From Chrysemys picta bellii (lineage: Eukaryota > Chordata > Testudines > Emydidae), in the NCBI RefSeq assembly GCF_011386835.1, contig NC_088800.1, positions 23,984,572 through 24,048,571 on the forward strand: DNA of 64,000 bases, read 5' to 3'. The notes beneath the pieces were generated by a model. It made no database searches and had not been told where the DNA came from. It saw only the letters and a program-made list of their open reading frames with translations. Of the stretch, positions 36,801 through 51,867 are shown piece after piece (the stretch's first letter is position 1; the number at the start of each line of letters is the position of its first letter). A program made the translations under genes and the position numbers.

Positions 36801-39761
36801 AAAAATCTTTGCAGTAATGACATACAGATCGAGCTCTTTCCTGGTAGAGTGTTTTTTATAAAGCCTTCTGTCTTTTGACTGTCTTCTAACTTTTTACATC
36901 TTTACAGTTTTTCCTTTGTAATTTGAATACCATTCAGATATCCCTTAGATATAATTCTAACAAATGGAGGCCCCAATTCAGCAAAACATTTAAGCATGTG
37001 CTTAAAGTTAAGTGCTTGCTGAAGTACTTTACTCAATAGGGAAACACTTTTGTGTTTATGACATAACCAAAATGATAATTAGTGTGTTATTAAATGGACA
37101 GGCTGAATAGGAAGATCTATTACATTTATCAACTACGAGTTAAACATCCTGAACCTAACATGTCTTTTTATACATATGTTGATTGAAGTCATATTGACTG
37201 TGGAACTAAAATATACATAATGTATTTATGCTGCAATGCTTCATTTTACACAAGTATTATTAAACAATACCTCTTCCTAATACAGATTTCAAAATCTCTA
37301 TCTTGTAGTGTATCTTCAACCATACCTTCTCTAAGTGATAATTTCTGAAATACCACAGCACTCTCTCACTGTCAACTGTCATGTCAGCTCTGTAATTTGA
37401 CTGTAAGATGACAGAAATTTTAAAAAGCATTTATGTCTGAATCATTCACTGTTCAGTATTTCTGTGGTAATCAATACCATTTATGATAAAGACAAGATTT
37501 TATTTTTCTGCTAAAAACTGAAGAACCTCAGTTACCAGAAATGTAGGGGATGGGGGAAATCTACAAGCCAACATTTACTGAGGTTCAAGGAATTACATAG
37601 GGCCAGATCATGCCATTAACTGCAGTCTGTGGGAGTTCAGAGTTCAGAGCATTCATCCCCTCTCAAAAACCAAGTCCTGCCCAACTGTAAGCTTGTAAAA
37701 ATAAAACGCTGCACAATGTCAGGTGTGACTGCACAAAAAAAGTGCCAGTTACTTCTAGCCTCCCTCTTGCTTCTTCCCATTGCTGGGACTGGGATGGTGG
37801 CTGCAACTGAAGCCTATCTACCGAATATATAGCCTCCAACTGCTTTCAGTATGAAATTATAGTTCCAAAGAGAGATCATTTCTATTTCTCCACGATGCTT
37901 TGTCCTCTCTGGCAGGAAGCAATAACTATTTTTTAAAACAGATTTTATATTGATTGAATACATGGAAAAGCTATACAAAGGGCTTTGCTTATTTAGCACT
38001 TGCAGTTTCAGCATTTATAACAAAAATTAATATTACAGAAAGAGAACAAGTGCAACCCTGTATTTTGTGTCGTGGTTAAAGGTGCTACATCTTACACAAA
38101 TTATTTTGCAAAATATGAAATATGTGCTTCTCTCATGGAATTATCTGACCAAATATACAAACAATGCACAAAATGGCTGGCATAGTGTAAAATAAAGCAT
38201 TGGCCATTCATTTCTAAATCCTCTGAGCCCTGGGTTGATGTAGATGGTTGTCGATAGTGAAAAAAATTGCCTCCTTCAAATGCGCCTGGTGGACAGCAGC
38301 TTGATGATTGGCAGCACAAATAGAAGACAAACGAGAAAGCCTTCAATCTGCAGCTGATGCACAAGAAGAACATGGGGAGCTGAGTTTACAATAGAGAAAA
38401 CATTACCAAGCTAATGGCACAGGCAATCATTTGACCACCATGCATCTCTGGTAGCAGCAGGGCATCCATTTTCAGTTAAGTGTTAGAGTACCTTTTTGCT
38501 TTCTCTGACCACTGCAGGGGTAAAACAACCTAGTGCGTGAAACCCAGTGACTGGTAATAAATTACTATATTGGATACTTTTTGTTTTCTTTCAGCAATGA
38601 CTTTACTGTGTATTCCAGCTATCATTACCAATTAAAGTGGAGACCGTTTTAGCAAGCTCTATCTAACTGTATATCAGTCCCCATGCTCCAATTGCTTTGG
38701 CAAGTATCACAGGGTCAAGAGGCTCCTTTGACCTTTCTCAGCTAAGTCTCTCTGACCACTCACTATTTGCAGCAATCTCAGCTGAACAGATGGATACTTT
38801 CCCAGACCCTATAAAGCTTAGAATATAAAGATAAATGAAATTGTGTTTCAGGCTTCAAACTGGTTTATGAGCATAAAATATTGTCAGCAAGCTCCACAAA
38901 AACCTCTTACTTCAAAGTGCACCCCCTGTACCTATCCAATACACGTAACACTTCTCTTTTGTCTGTGGGTAAATTGTATTATTCTGGTGCAATTTTATTC
39001 ATGTAACAAAAAGCTTTATAGCAAAGTGACCAGAATTTCAGAAGACATTTAATTGTTAAAAAAAAAAGCAAGGAAAGGATGTAACTCCAGCTTTACACCT
39101 CAGCACTCAGTGTCGGTAGTACAGATCATAGTGCATGGTACAACAGGCCATTTAAGGCAGGAACACTCTACAACAGTCAGACACAACAAGAGTGATTAGG
39201 GACAGCTTCAATCTTCATTTCAGATTTCTGTGATTTTATAATTTCATGAACTACAGAAGACCTACAAGCACTGCACCAGGGTTTAGCCACACTAACTTTA
39301 ATGACCATCTCATGTCAAATTCCCTGGGAAATGCTTCCAAAATTTGGGAATAAATGCCATTTCAACATTAGTTATCCCCTTTGATTTTTTTATATTAAAT
39401 CATAGATAAGAATTACAAAGAATATAATAATTTCTTACCTTCTGAACATAGGATTAATGGATTTTATGGTTTGAACTAAACCATATCAATGGACCTACTA
39501 AATACTTAGTTGAATTTTACGTATTATTTTTACATACTATTTGTAATAAAAATTCAGAAACGTAGAGCAAAGAATATGATCAGGTTTAGCATCATGTAAT
39601 GTAATAGTCTCAAAATACTTTCACATTATGGCTATACTGTAATACAATATTAAAAATGATATACTGAACAATACGGATAAACCTTTATAATATTTACAAA
39701 TGTTCTAATATTCTAGCATACTACTATTTTACAGTATAGTACTGAGTATATATGAATAACT

Positions 39762-39932
39762 AGATAAGACAACTCCCACCTGTTTATGCTCTCTGTATGT
39801 GTGTATATATATTTCCTCAATATATGTTCCATTCTATATGCATCCGAAGAAGTTGGCTGTAGTCCACGAAAGCTTATGCTCTAATAAATCTGTTAGTCTC
39901 TAAGGTGCCACAAGTACTCCTGTTCTTTTTGT
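39762..39932 (+). mobile_element. Penelope-type 3' tail
   Basis: 'agataagacaactcccacct' runs through a short TATA-rich stretch to 'ccacgaaagcttatgctcta', 'aggtgccacaagtactcctg' and 'ttctttttg'. It is uninverted and truncated before the final 'acacggctgc'. Confidence 0.75.
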
Positions 39933-41339
39933 AGAAATAAGTAATGAGTCGTAATGCAGATTAACTGAAACAACTATGCGAAGAAGTTACTTTAACTGTA
40001 GTAGTTGAGATCAAAATATCAATGGTTCAGGCTATAGGGAAATGTAGGTAGACCAAGACTGGTTTACTTTTTGGTCCATATTATCAATAATGAAATATAT
40101 CTGGATTTGTCCCTGCTCAATCAGAGACAGTATGGATAAGAGGAATGAGGGTGGGAATACTCATTACCATGAGAATTCCACTGCCAAAACAGTTCTCTGG
40201 GGGTGTCATTCATGGAACTAGCTAAACGCCTTTCTTTTTTTTTTTTTTTAAGCTTGACTGAGTTTTCATCTGAATAAAACAGTTAGATATAAAGCTAAGA
40301 TCTCCATCCTCCTGCAGAGGTCACTGATCTTTTATAAACAATATTGCCCCAAGACTTTTTCCAGTCTTTTGCCCTAATACTATATCATTCAATCAACAAT
40401 TTGCAATAGTTGTGCTAAAAATGCTCACAGTCACTTGCAAATGCACTGCTGTCTTATTTTCATGCCCCATTGACAAGATACACAGTATGGAATGTGAGCA
40501 ATAAAAAGGCAAATAGCTGGAGTGGTAATTGCAATTGAAGTATCTTTTTCAGGTATACATTATCTCTTTTTGCCACAACCGTGCAGTGAGGGGGGTGGGG
40601 TGGGAGCAAGCAGTCTCCCACACTTCTATCCCCCCCACAAGGGTTAGGTATAATTTCAGGCCTTTAACTTAGGGACCACAAGGACTGTTTCCATCTAGTG
40701 CTCGCAGTGGCAGTAGCCTCCCAAAAGGAACAGGCAATGGACCCACCCACTCCAAAGTAGTGCCAGCCCCATGTGAGGAGTGGGGAACACACAATGCAAA
40801 AGGGTACTGCGGTGACTAAGCTCCTCAGTGGCTCCTGGACACACTGTGCCTGTCTGTGGCCCACCTCGTCGAGCTCCAGCTGGGACATTGTTTGTTCATA
40901 ATGACCCCTCTACCATGCAATGTGGCAAGTAATTCCTCTCTCTTGTATATATGCCAATGTGTTAGGAATGTCCTTTTTGGATACCTTTAGGGTTTTTTCT
41001 TCAGAGACAATGCATTAAAATAATTTTTCACACTGTAGTGATTAGCATTTTTAAAACACCGAGATGCACTTGTGAAAATTTAGGGCTCACACACTTGCTC
41101 TAGTTTTCCTTCGCAGATCTATCAATACACCTCATGAACCCTCACATTTTTGCCAATACAGTTCTGAAGAGAGATCTGAATTCATGATGAATTTTCCTAA
41201 ACTATGGGATTTAGGGAAAACATTAGATTTTGATGACTCAGATTCATGACCTACAAAATGCTATATTTGAAGTCAGGTCTGTTATCCCTTGTCCTCCTTT
41301 GTTCCTCTCTCTACACTATCAGTAGGAAATTTTTTTCCA

Positions 41340-41627
41340 CTCATACACCTTTGACATACCATGTTGCTGATGACTCACAAATCTATTTAGTTATCCACCT
41401 GTCTCCTTAGTCCAAACTCACATGCCTTTCTGACCTCTCCTCATGGACGTCCCGCCATCAATTTAAATACAACATGGCAAGAGCTGAGCTCTTGATTCCC
41501 CCCTACCCAACCCTCAAAGCTACCCGCTTTTACCCTTTTCTCCATCACTGTGGATAATACCAACATCCTTCCAGATACCCCTACCAGTATTTGGGGTGTC
41601 ATCTTTGACAAGACCCTGACAAGATAT
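41340..41627 (+). pseudogene. LINE reverse-transcriptase relic (ADD box)
   Basis: The plus strand reads HVADDSQIYLVIHLSP, containing the catalytic (Y/F)ADD box (here VADD). Next come SSWTSRHQFKYNMARAELLI (usual motif LK.N..KTE) and, after a frameshift, SITVDNTNILPDTPTSIWGV ending IFDKTL. This order is that of the palm and thumb of L2/CR1-clade reverse transcriptases. In-frame stops and a frameshift show it is dead. It may belong to the same family as the LINE 3' ends listed elsewhere. Confidence 0.7.
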
Positions 41628-44600
41628 GGGTGGATGAATCAAGAACTGGGTATTGGAAAACAGTATGTGTGGTAGGAAGTTCATGTAAAATCTATTAACT
41701 TTCTGGATATGCCTTCTGGATCTTTTTTCTCAAGCACAAAGAAGGCTGAAGGAGGGCCAATGGGCGGATTGTTCTATGGGGCTGATGCTTAAACATCAGG
41801 TACAGAATGAAGAGGTCTATTTCTTGGTGTGTTGGGGGGGGAGGGTATTTCTCACATTTGTGCTCTGTAATCCAAACCAACTTCCTCTTCATTTTTGGGG
41901 TGTAACTAATGGTGTTGGTTTTAGCCTAAATTGTACTATTAAATAGGTTGGATCCTGGTCTTCCCATGTGATAATATATCAGCTGAGATTGTATGAAACA
42001 ATATTACTAATCTAGCATCACACTAGTTTAAGGGAGTGTAGGACACATCATTTTTGAGGAGGTTCCTCAACCATGGAATATACTGCTTGAGCTTGAGGGG
42101 GGTTTTTTTGGTTTGGTTGGGTTTTTTTGGCTTGGAAAGAGGAATGAATAGGTACGGATGAGGAGAGAGATTTGGTTTTGGAGGACTGAGGCAGAAGGAA
42201 CAGATCTAGAGGGCTCAATCTGTTAGACATCAATCCTAAATTGTTGTGCTTTTATAAGTATACAAGCACCCAGAGCGTTGGACATAGTTAAAAAAATGGA
42301 ACTAAAATGAATTACATTTGATTTAATGTACATGGTCTCTCATCCCCACAGGAAGCTTCACAACCGCCTACTATGGACTTGTAGGGTTTGGTTGGGTTTT
42401 TTTTAAGCTTGCTTCTACAGCAGGTTAGCTCCCTTCTATGGACAGGTCAACTTGTTGAGTGAGTCACTGCATCCTTTCATTGCTTATGCAGTACAGAAGG
42501 CTGTAGTTGTGCTCTGTTGGACACAGTCCTAAGTAATCTAGTCTAGTTCTTTAATGCCAACTCAGCAACTGTCTTTAAAAGCAGTCTGATTTGACACAAA
42601 CTTATTTTATAAAACATTTTTTCCCCTAAAAGAAAAGGGATTCTGCACAAACACAGTTAAGAGCCTTACTTTGCTCACAAAAGGGGGACGGGGGAGAAGG
42701 GATGTGATGCTCAAATGAACTAAAAACCAAAAAAGTCTTATACACACATACAGCAGAGAAGTAAACCCATGACACACTTAAAGAGTTTCCTTTATCAGAC
42801 CCAGCAGAATGCACACTGATATTCACCAGCATGGCTTCAAACTAATACTTAAAACCCACTCATGGAGGAAAAGAAGGAGCCACATGGAAGAAAAGAGGGA
42901 GCTCCATGTTCTTATCACTGCTCTTTGGGGACTAAGCCTGGTAAAACAATCCCACAATAGCTATAGCCTACAATGTTTTTTGAGAAGCCCAGCACATATT
43001 AACAGAAAGCACATTTTATGCCCTCCTACATTTACCTCCCCATCAATACATAACAATAAAAATTAACAGTAATGGAGGACCTCACTCATTACAACTACTT
43101 ACATTAAAATACACATGAAAAGTAACCCTAACACATTTTAATTAAAAGAAGTTGTTATGTTTTCTTGTTTCAGTCTAGCACTGTTTCTGCAAACTCAAAA
43201 ATAATAGGAATTATTTTCTTTTGCACTAATAGTGGGTACTGTTAAAAATTCAAACATTCACTGCCCCCGCTATCTATATTAAATGCAGTACTTTCCTAAA
43301 TTTAGCCACAGTACCACAACCACAGCGAAGGAAAACGTTACATTTTTAAATGGAGCTTACTGTGCTTACTCACAAATTAAAAACACATTTCCTTGTGATT
43401 ACCAATCACCTTGCAACTTTAGTATGGCTTTCACTGACATTATGACATAAGTTAACATAACCTGTGAAATATATTACATCAGATTTGTACAAACACTGAA
43501 TGCCACTGTGGCACACCTGCTTTTGGAACTATATCTCCTAGAGGACTGAATGCTCGTAAGCAACAAGCTATGTATATTTTAGTTTGTTTGACAGCATTGG
43601 TTTCTCAGTGCATAGGTAGCTAAACATGGTCTTGATGCTGCAAATACTTACACACATGCATAACTCTACTCATGGGAGTCACCCTATTACAACCAATCAG
43701 GTTACTCCCAAAAATCAAATTAAATACCTGCTTAAATGCTTGCAGGACTGGCACCTATATTTTAATATTAGCTATAAGCATTGAGCATTAAGTAAATAAA
43801 TTTATAAAATTAACTGGACTCTGCAATTTTTTCCTTTTTTATTCTAGTGTATGATGTTCTGAGATAGCTTGGTTGCAGGTGAAACCTACTATGCAGGTCC
43901 CAATCCTGCAAAGACTTATCCAACTGCTTAACTTTACACAATAGTCCAAGTAATGTCAATGGGACTTTTCAGAGTATGTAAAATTGAGCAGGTGCATAAA
44001 TCTTCACTGGATGATGAGATTTTGTAATCATATAGCTTTATGTTATACTTGACTTCTGAAGTTCTTCATATATTTTAGTACACTGGAAGCATTGAACTGG
44101 TATGAAATTTAATAAAAACAATAACTGATTTGCAGACAGAAGTAGACCAGCATGGGGAAATGCCCCCTTTGACATGTTACCCAAGTCAAATTTGTGCTTC
44201 TCCCAACTTGGGTCATGCCCAAGAAAATTGGGAAATTCCAGCTTATCCACTAGTACTAACCAGTAAGTTTGTCATCACCCACAATGCCCACTGCCACAGA
44301 TACTCTCTCCCTATGGAGAATGAAGGCCAAATTCACTGTTGATATATTAGCTGGTAAAATTACATGTTGATAAGAGAAAGCCTACTTTGGTGTAACTTTG
44401 TTACCAAGGAGTAGGTGTATGATTCAGTAGAAGTTGGCATATTTAGTTACACCATACTTTCAAGTGTGTGTGTGGGGGGGGAGGGGGGATGTTTTTCTTG
44501 TTTTTGGTAGCTGCTCTCTTCCAGCCCCCCGGCATACATTTTAGAATAACTAGACTCAGTTCTGCATTTTACATCCATTGCTTTTGATGGAGCACTGAGG

Positions 44601-45394
44601 GTGTACTAGGCTAGGTTCACAATGTTCTGGGGTGAAGTCAGAGCCCCACTGAGTTTTGCTAGAGAACTGGGCCACAGCTAGTGATAAGGGGTGTTCGTGG
44701 TAAAGGGGAAGCAATTTCCAGCAATCAAAATATTGTTAAGGTCCATTATTATTCCATATGGCTTTCACCGTCATAATTTTTGATCACTTCCAAATGGAGA
44801 ATTAGTACAAATTAATGTATAGATCGCCCTTCAGACTTTTAAACATAAATGTTCTAGTGTTTCATCAGCATGGAACAGGGTTGAATTTTCCTTTCTCCAT
44901 CGTGTATAAAGAAGAAATGTATATACACATGAAAATAGACAAGACACTACTTATCTGTACAAACTGATCAAGCTTATCTCCTTCTAATTGGGGACAGAGT
45001 CCCCTTGACCTAGAGAACAAAGGAACTTGTACTTGGAGGAAACTGTGCCAGAGTTTAGAGTTGTACCCAAATAGACTGAAGGTCCCTTTGGAAATAGGAC
45101 ACTGGCTTCCATATCACGGCAAAGCTTTGGACCTCACGCGACTAGAAAATATGGAAGCGTTTGGGATGTTTTCAATCATATCTTGGGATTGAAAATGTAT
45201 TGGTTGATATTTAATGTAATGTGCTTAAGATTTAATATGCTATTTATTTCTCTCAGTATGGCAACCCTACCTTCATTACTGAGGTCAATGCTCCAATTAG
45301 AATATGTTTCTACAGATTCTGTACAGTGCCCAGAGATGGTTGACAGTCAAATTAAATACTAGCTGGATTTTCAAACAAACACCTTACACATCAC

Positions 45395-45835
45395 TTAGGT
45401 AGGTATGGCAGGAATGAGATGAAATGTCTCACGTGTGCCTTGACGCATCAATTGGACAAACCTACTGTCACAGTGATCTACCAAAGAGGGAAAAATTTGG
45501 TGAACCTCAACACTGTTAGTTTGATATGGATGTAATATGAGATTGGTCAGTTTATGATTAAGATATTTAGGACAATAATGTTGAACTACTGGAGATGCTG
45601 CCAAGGTGGGTTTAGAAGAAGGCTGATGGTACTGGAACAGTTTATAGTGCTTAGAAAAGGATTCACAGGAACTGAAATTGTGAGAGTCAACTCGATATGG
45701 CTGATTCCTGGGCTCCAATGGGATAACACATGATGTCCTGGGTGCTCCAAGTACATATTTCACATAATTAATTGGAAATTTTAAGGACCCAGTCCTGTGA
45801 ATATAATTTCCACTGAGACAATGGAAATTTTGCAT
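45395..45835 (-). other. Unexplained 146-codon open frame
   Basis: An ATG-started frame on the WDR72 strand, inside the long intron. The predicted product is rich in His, Ser and Tyr, has no signal peptide, no hydrophobic segment and no motif I recognise. There is no matching exon on either side and the plus strand shows nothing coding. Most likely chance, or part of an unrecognised repeat. Confidence 0.15.
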
Positions 45836-47345
45836 ACATAAGGACTACAGGATCAGATCCTGTAAATGTGACTTTACCCTACCAAGTTACTAACTAGGTC
45901 CACAGCTACATATGTTCAACTCCAACATCTTCATATTATGCCCTCACTGACACCTGTGTAATTCCACTGACAACTAAAGGAGTTGTAAAGAAGTCAATGA
46001 GGGCATAATGTGAACACAATGGGGTTGCACAGAGGTAGCTGAAGGTTTAATTTATCCCACAAAAACTCTGGGAAAGAACCAGGTCAGACTGTCAAAGCCC
46101 AGGGTAAGTTTGCAGTGCCAGTAGTTAGAAGAGACATCTATTTATTTTCAATTTGAACAAATCTGATATGGAAATCATTGAGACACAAAGAATATGGGAC
46201 CCCACAATGCTCCCTTGGCTTTGTCGGCTTTATCACGTTTTAGTGCACAAGCACACTAATTTGGACATACAACCTGTTTAGCACTATTTTTCTTTTCAGA
46301 TACAGAGAGAGTTTCAGTTAAGTAGCTCACAGTAGGCACCTGATAGCAAGTCAGTAGCGTTCACTTATAATAGGAGGTGTAAGTGTACAAAGTAAGGGGC
46401 CTTTCCAAACCTGGATTCTGGGGTGGAATTTCAGGAGAAAACATCCTGCAAGATCCTCACGGCAATACTTAATGTCATATATATATGGCTGGCTTACTTC
46501 TGCTAAAGCCAAAATTCTTTTGTTTTGAATAGATACAAGGAGCAATGGGGCTCAAGAATTTGTTAAACATCTAAATGCCTTTATATGTTTTTCCTGGGCT
46601 AACTGAACATGAACCAGGGAAAGTATTTAAAGGACCAGGAGCCCAAAGTTACTAAGGCTTTCATTTTTGTCAACCATCAAGAAGGTGGAATATAATCCAT
46701 TGGGCCAAAGAGTGCATCCACCTCTGTCAATCAGAGAACACCACTCCATTCTCTGACAATCAAGATACAAGGCTCATAACAAAGAAAACGATATTGATAG
46801 CTATTGTTTCTAACAAAACCTGCAGACAGGTCAAGTTGGTAACTGAAAGATTTGCCATAAAGGCTGTTCCCACACAGCACATTCAATGGAAAAATACAGC
46901 TGATTGCACGCAATAGTACTATCTTTTGGTCTAAAATATTCCACAGGGGCTATCAACAACATTAGAATTATTTCCATGAAATTAAAAAAAAAAGTTCCAC
47001 CACAACATTCTTAATGCTTCAAACCAGGATCAAGTTAGATGTCCAGACAAGAAAAAACACAAGGAACATCTGTATTTCAAATAACTCTCTTCAATATAAT
47101 ATCAAAGAGAAATATTGGAGAAATACATAAGTGGTCTCTGACTTGGCTAAGTAAATATCTAGGGTCTTATTCTCCAGTGCCTTGCTTGTACTGTTGTCAT
47201 TTACATTGTATTAATACTTGGAAGAGCAGGTCTGTGTGATTCCCAAGATACCTGCTCCAGTGAAGCCTCTCTAGGTAGGCCTGGAGAACCCACCTTCACT
47301 GTTCCCTTCCTCCTACACTGCCTCTTCCTGGGACAGTGTGTAGTA

Positions 47346-47818
47346 CAGGGTTGGGCAAACTATGGCCCGCGAGCCCTTTTAAGCCAGCCTGCGAGCTCCC
47401 GCCAGGGTGCCGGGTCTGGGGCCGCATCATGTGGCTCCCGGAAGCCACGGCATGGCCCCACTCCAAGGGTCGTGGGCCATTCCACTCCTAGGAGTTGGAG
47501 AAGGGACATGCCAATGCTTCCAGTAGCCGATTGAGGTAAGTGCCGCTTGGAGCCTGCACCCCTGAGCCTCTTCCCAAGTCCCAACCCCCTGCCCCAGCCC
47601 TGATCCCTCTCCTGCTCTCCAAACCCTTCGATCCCAGCATGGACCATCCTCCTGCACCCCAAACCTCTCATTCCCAGCCGCACCCCAGAGCCTACACCCC
47701 CAGCCAGAACATGCACCCCTTCCCACACCCCAACCCCAATTTTGTGAGCATTCATGGCCCACCATACAATTTCTATTCCTCGATGTGGCCCTCAGGCCAA
47801 AAAGTTTTCTCACCCCTA
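47346..47818. mobile_element. hAT MITE, 473 bp, with near-perfect target duplication
   Basis: The left end CAGGGTTGGGCAAACTATGG pairs with the right end 'ccaaaaagttttctcacccc'. Flanks GTGTAGTA (47338-47345) and ATGTAGTA (47819-47826) agree at 7 of 8 bases. The C-rich interior 'cccaaccccctgccccagcc' matches a common turtle hAT family and explains the long open frames on both strands. Confidence 0.85.
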
Positions 47819-48709
47819 ATGTAGTAGGACTGCAAGGCCTCCTCTAAGGAGCCGCAAAGATCAGGTACACCCCATCACACTGCCATTCTCCAAATATAAA
47901 AGGTAGAAATTAAATAACAGGAGTTTCCAGCTATGTTTTTTCTTGCCATTCCTGTTTCTTGCTGTTTGAAATGTACCTTGGTGTTTACTATCCTAATGAA
48001 AAATAGTAAGTTTAACTGGTACTCATCACTAACAATGTTATTTCTAGCTACCAGTTCAGAATGTTATCACGAAACTGTTTATGTACAGTAACAAATAATT
48101 ATCTAATATTCTTCTATATTCTGAACTGTTTTTGTGTGTGCAGTCACAGTATAAGTGTAGTCACAATAAAAGCAACTGCAGGTGATAACAATTTTGTTGC
48201 TATGATTACACATTAATTCTATAGTCTGTGGAATACCTGTCCTTTTTTAATTTTGCACAAATATAAGAAAAGCAAACTTTGGCTCCCCTAGTGAAAATAC
48301 TTCTCCATTGCAGGAGATTTCTATCTAGGAACATAAATTATAGTGTTGTAGATCTTTAAGGCAGCATACACAAATTAATACAGAAATTTATTAAAAGAAA
48401 AGTCTCCTCAGGAACAAACAATATTAATTATGTCAATTTATAGCATCTAAAGGCTTCTTTCCCAAAAGGTACAACGGTTGTTACTTAACACCTCTAATTG
48501 TGATTATTACAATAATAGTATAGACCCAGAATAAACTCTAATGGTCACTAAGTAAAATTATGTTCGTAGAGGATATTTAAGTATTTTCACTGGACTTTTT
48601 GTAATGCTTATTCAACACTGCATGCCTTGTCAGCAATGGAAGATCAACATTTTTTCAAAAATCTTTGTTAAGTGAAATATATAAAGCACTAAACATGTTC
48701 AAAATGTTT

Positions 48710-48745
48710 ATATATGTGTGTGTGCGCACGTGCACACGCGCATCT
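48710..48745. repeat. Alternating (TG)n/(CA)n stretch
   Basis: 'atatgtgtgtgtgcgcacgtgcacacgcgc' style alternating purine-pyrimidine run of about 35 bp, a possible Z-DNA former. Confidence 0.7.
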
Positions 48746-51700
48746 CTAGAAGTACATTTCTCTCTGCATCTTTGTGTCACTATTATATCCATAGAAATGC
48801 ACAAGTTAATCTTAAATTACCTAAAATGGGTCAGTTCATCCCTGGTGTAACTCAATGAACCAATGACTACAATTACACCAAAGATTAATTTGGCTTATTT
48901 TTCAAACTTTTCAAAGCTAACTGGTCTTTCTCATGATGTTTGTCTATGAGACGTTCTAATCACAGCTTCTTAAATAAGTGAAAAGACCAGTAAATTGTCA
49001 AGACAGTTGCATTATCACATTAATTAAACTGCAGTTGAGGTTCTAACAGTAATGGTTCCTGAAACACCAAGAGAACCTTTCTTAGGAACATCACATTCTT
49101 ATGAAACAATGAAATATTTATATGACCATATGAAGCATTTTTAATTTTTTTCAAGCTTTTCACACAGTTGCACATTTTAAATAATAACTGTATTTAAAAG
49201 CATCACGAAAATTCAAAAACACAATAAATGAGGAGGTCTTGTGTGGAGAGTCTACTGTAATTAAGACTAGAGATTCAATACCTATTGCTACCAGTCAGGT
49301 ATCATAGCAACCTTGTGTCACTGAATACCGCTAGAAAACTGTTCAGCACCAGCAGGAGTCTGCTTTAGGAAAAACTGCAATGGCACTACATATTGTCAAC
49401 ATCTATGGTGTTGCCATGGGCACCACAACAAAGAAATCTATATTAAAAGGTACGATAGGAGAATTGACAAGAAGAATCCTGTGGGTAGTAGATAGCAAAA
49501 TATAAGTAGAAATGAAGGATCGTTTTATAGAAAGAATAGTTAAGTAACCTATGCATTTACATCCTAATATCCATTTATATAAGCAGGAGAAACCAAATAA
49601 TATGGAATTATAATAGTGATTAAATATGTACCAGTGTTAGAAACACTACCCTATTGTATACTAAAACTCTACACTTGTATCTTTTATTGCCAGTTTTAAT
49701 CTGAAACTAAAACAAAGCCACTTTTAAAATAATATTTAAACTTCCAGCTATAAACTCTAGATAGTCTTGTATAAATCTGCAGAAAAGAAAAAAGCAGGTT
49801 ACTATGAACAAGAGCCCAATATTGATTTTTCTGCGGTGCAGTAAAGCATCTCCATTCTATTTGGCTGCTGTCAAAGCCACTCTTTAACAGCTGGAGTCAA
49901 ATTGCACTATTTACAGCAAGAGCCCTTGTCAAGTGGACCATAAGTATTCTAACAATACACTATTCAAATGGCACTTTGCCACACAAATTGCTGACTTGAT
50001 GAATACCCTATGTCAATGACTAAGGCCAATATAAAAGTTTCATTTTTATTAGAGGTTTTACATTCACACATTAACTAAAGCTTTCTTTGAAGAACTATTA
50101 AGCTATATATTTCAGGCCTTTTCACGTTGAAAATAATTAAAATCTGTTTAAATACATCAAGGGAATTTGACAACATTAATATGGATTTTGTGTTAACTGC
50201 ATTTGTCACACCCTTCTGTTATTGGTACTCCCACTGGCACGTGCAGTATAATAAAAGAATTAAAATGGCCAAAGCACCATGAAATCAAAGCATTCTTCTT
50301 TTGTATCTGTGATTTACATGATGACAAATGTTTTGATACAAGAAAGCCTTTGAAGTCGCATTGTGATATGAGGAGTTTTTTCATTTCTTCCTAGCATGGG
50401 GTAAATGTGCATTCATTAACTTCCAGATATTTTTTATCATATAGTAATAATAGAACATACTATAGTCTTTAAAACACAAAACCAGGGCCAAATCCCGCTT
50501 GCCTTCCTCATGTGAATAGTCTCATTGTGTGAAACTGGGACTAACTTGCAAGAATAAGGCAAACAGGATCGGATTCCTGCTTTTTCCACTTTTCACGATT
50601 CTTCTTACCTATCTTTTGAATTGGAGCATATCTCACACATTTTTATACGAAAAGATGGAGGCAAAATGTAAACGGCAATACTGATAATTAAATATATTTT
50701 AGAAAAAGTTGAAAACAGAACATGTCCTATTCACTATTTGCTGGTAAAAATCGATATATTATTAAAAACTTGGCATTGCCACTAGATCTCTCATGAATAG
50801 TTTGTCAAACAGGCAATTTAAGAAATCATGACCACACCCAGACCTGTTAAAAATCACATTGTCATTCAGATATTAGTGTTGTGAGATTTTCATGCTAATC
50901 TGAGATCTGAGGTTGTTAATCAGAAGAAATGTGGGGAGAAGTCCTTGCTCCACTGAAGTCAATATCAAAACTCCCACTGACTTCAATGGGATCAGGATTT
51001 CACCCGTAACGTTTATTTGTAGACTGCAATATAAGATTATTTCAAAACATTGTTATGAATTGATGTGACAAGTGTGAACTCTATGAAGAATTAAAGACTC
51101 CTACATTAAAAAAAACGTACCATTACAGGGATATTTTATAACAAGTAATTAATTATTTTAAAGATAGGGGGACAGATCATCATCTCCCAAAGTATAACCC
51201 AAAAGAGGAGGCTCTCTGTGTGTAAACATTCTGATAGCGTCCCCACAGAGATCCTCTGCATCACCCCATTGTTTGGGCATGGTCTTCCCCAACACAGAAA
51301 AAGATATTGGCCCTGCCCCAAATCTATTGGATTTCTTTTCCCATGAGGGTCAGCAATAAGAGATCCTGTGCCTCTGCACCCTCTCTGGCCCCCTGTGGCT
51401 TTCAGTGGTTTTCTGGAGCTGCATTGCCAGGGGATCTCCTTAGTCATGTCTGCCCTCTAGTGTATCCACCCCATACCCAGCCCCAGGCAGTCTCCACCAC
51501 TTCCCAAACCAGATATGCAAACCATCCTTTGTGCTGTCTGGAGGAAGGGTGGAAGTGCTGCAGAAGTGACAAAACACGCTTCTGTTTGTTCTGTGAGAAG
51601 GGTTTTCATAGGTGGGGAGTCCCTTCCATTTGTGAATCTCAGAGGGAAAATCCAAGCCACAATATCTACATTTAATACACATCAGGAACAAAAAATACAA

Positions 51701-51867
51701 ATCAAGCTTTTTTGGTAGCCTTGGAGAAACCATCAATAATTTCCTTTTCAATAACAGATTTACAGGTGGACAACAGAAATGTAATTAATTGCTGATGGTC
51801 AAAAATAAAATATGAAAAAATGGAACACTACAGAACTGATAAGTGATTGCTTAAGAGACATGTTTAT

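Noticed and set aside
47360..47824. Gly/Trp-rich and Pro-rich frames of about 95-130 codons
   Set aside because: They lie in the 473 bp hAT element and mirror each other on the two strands.
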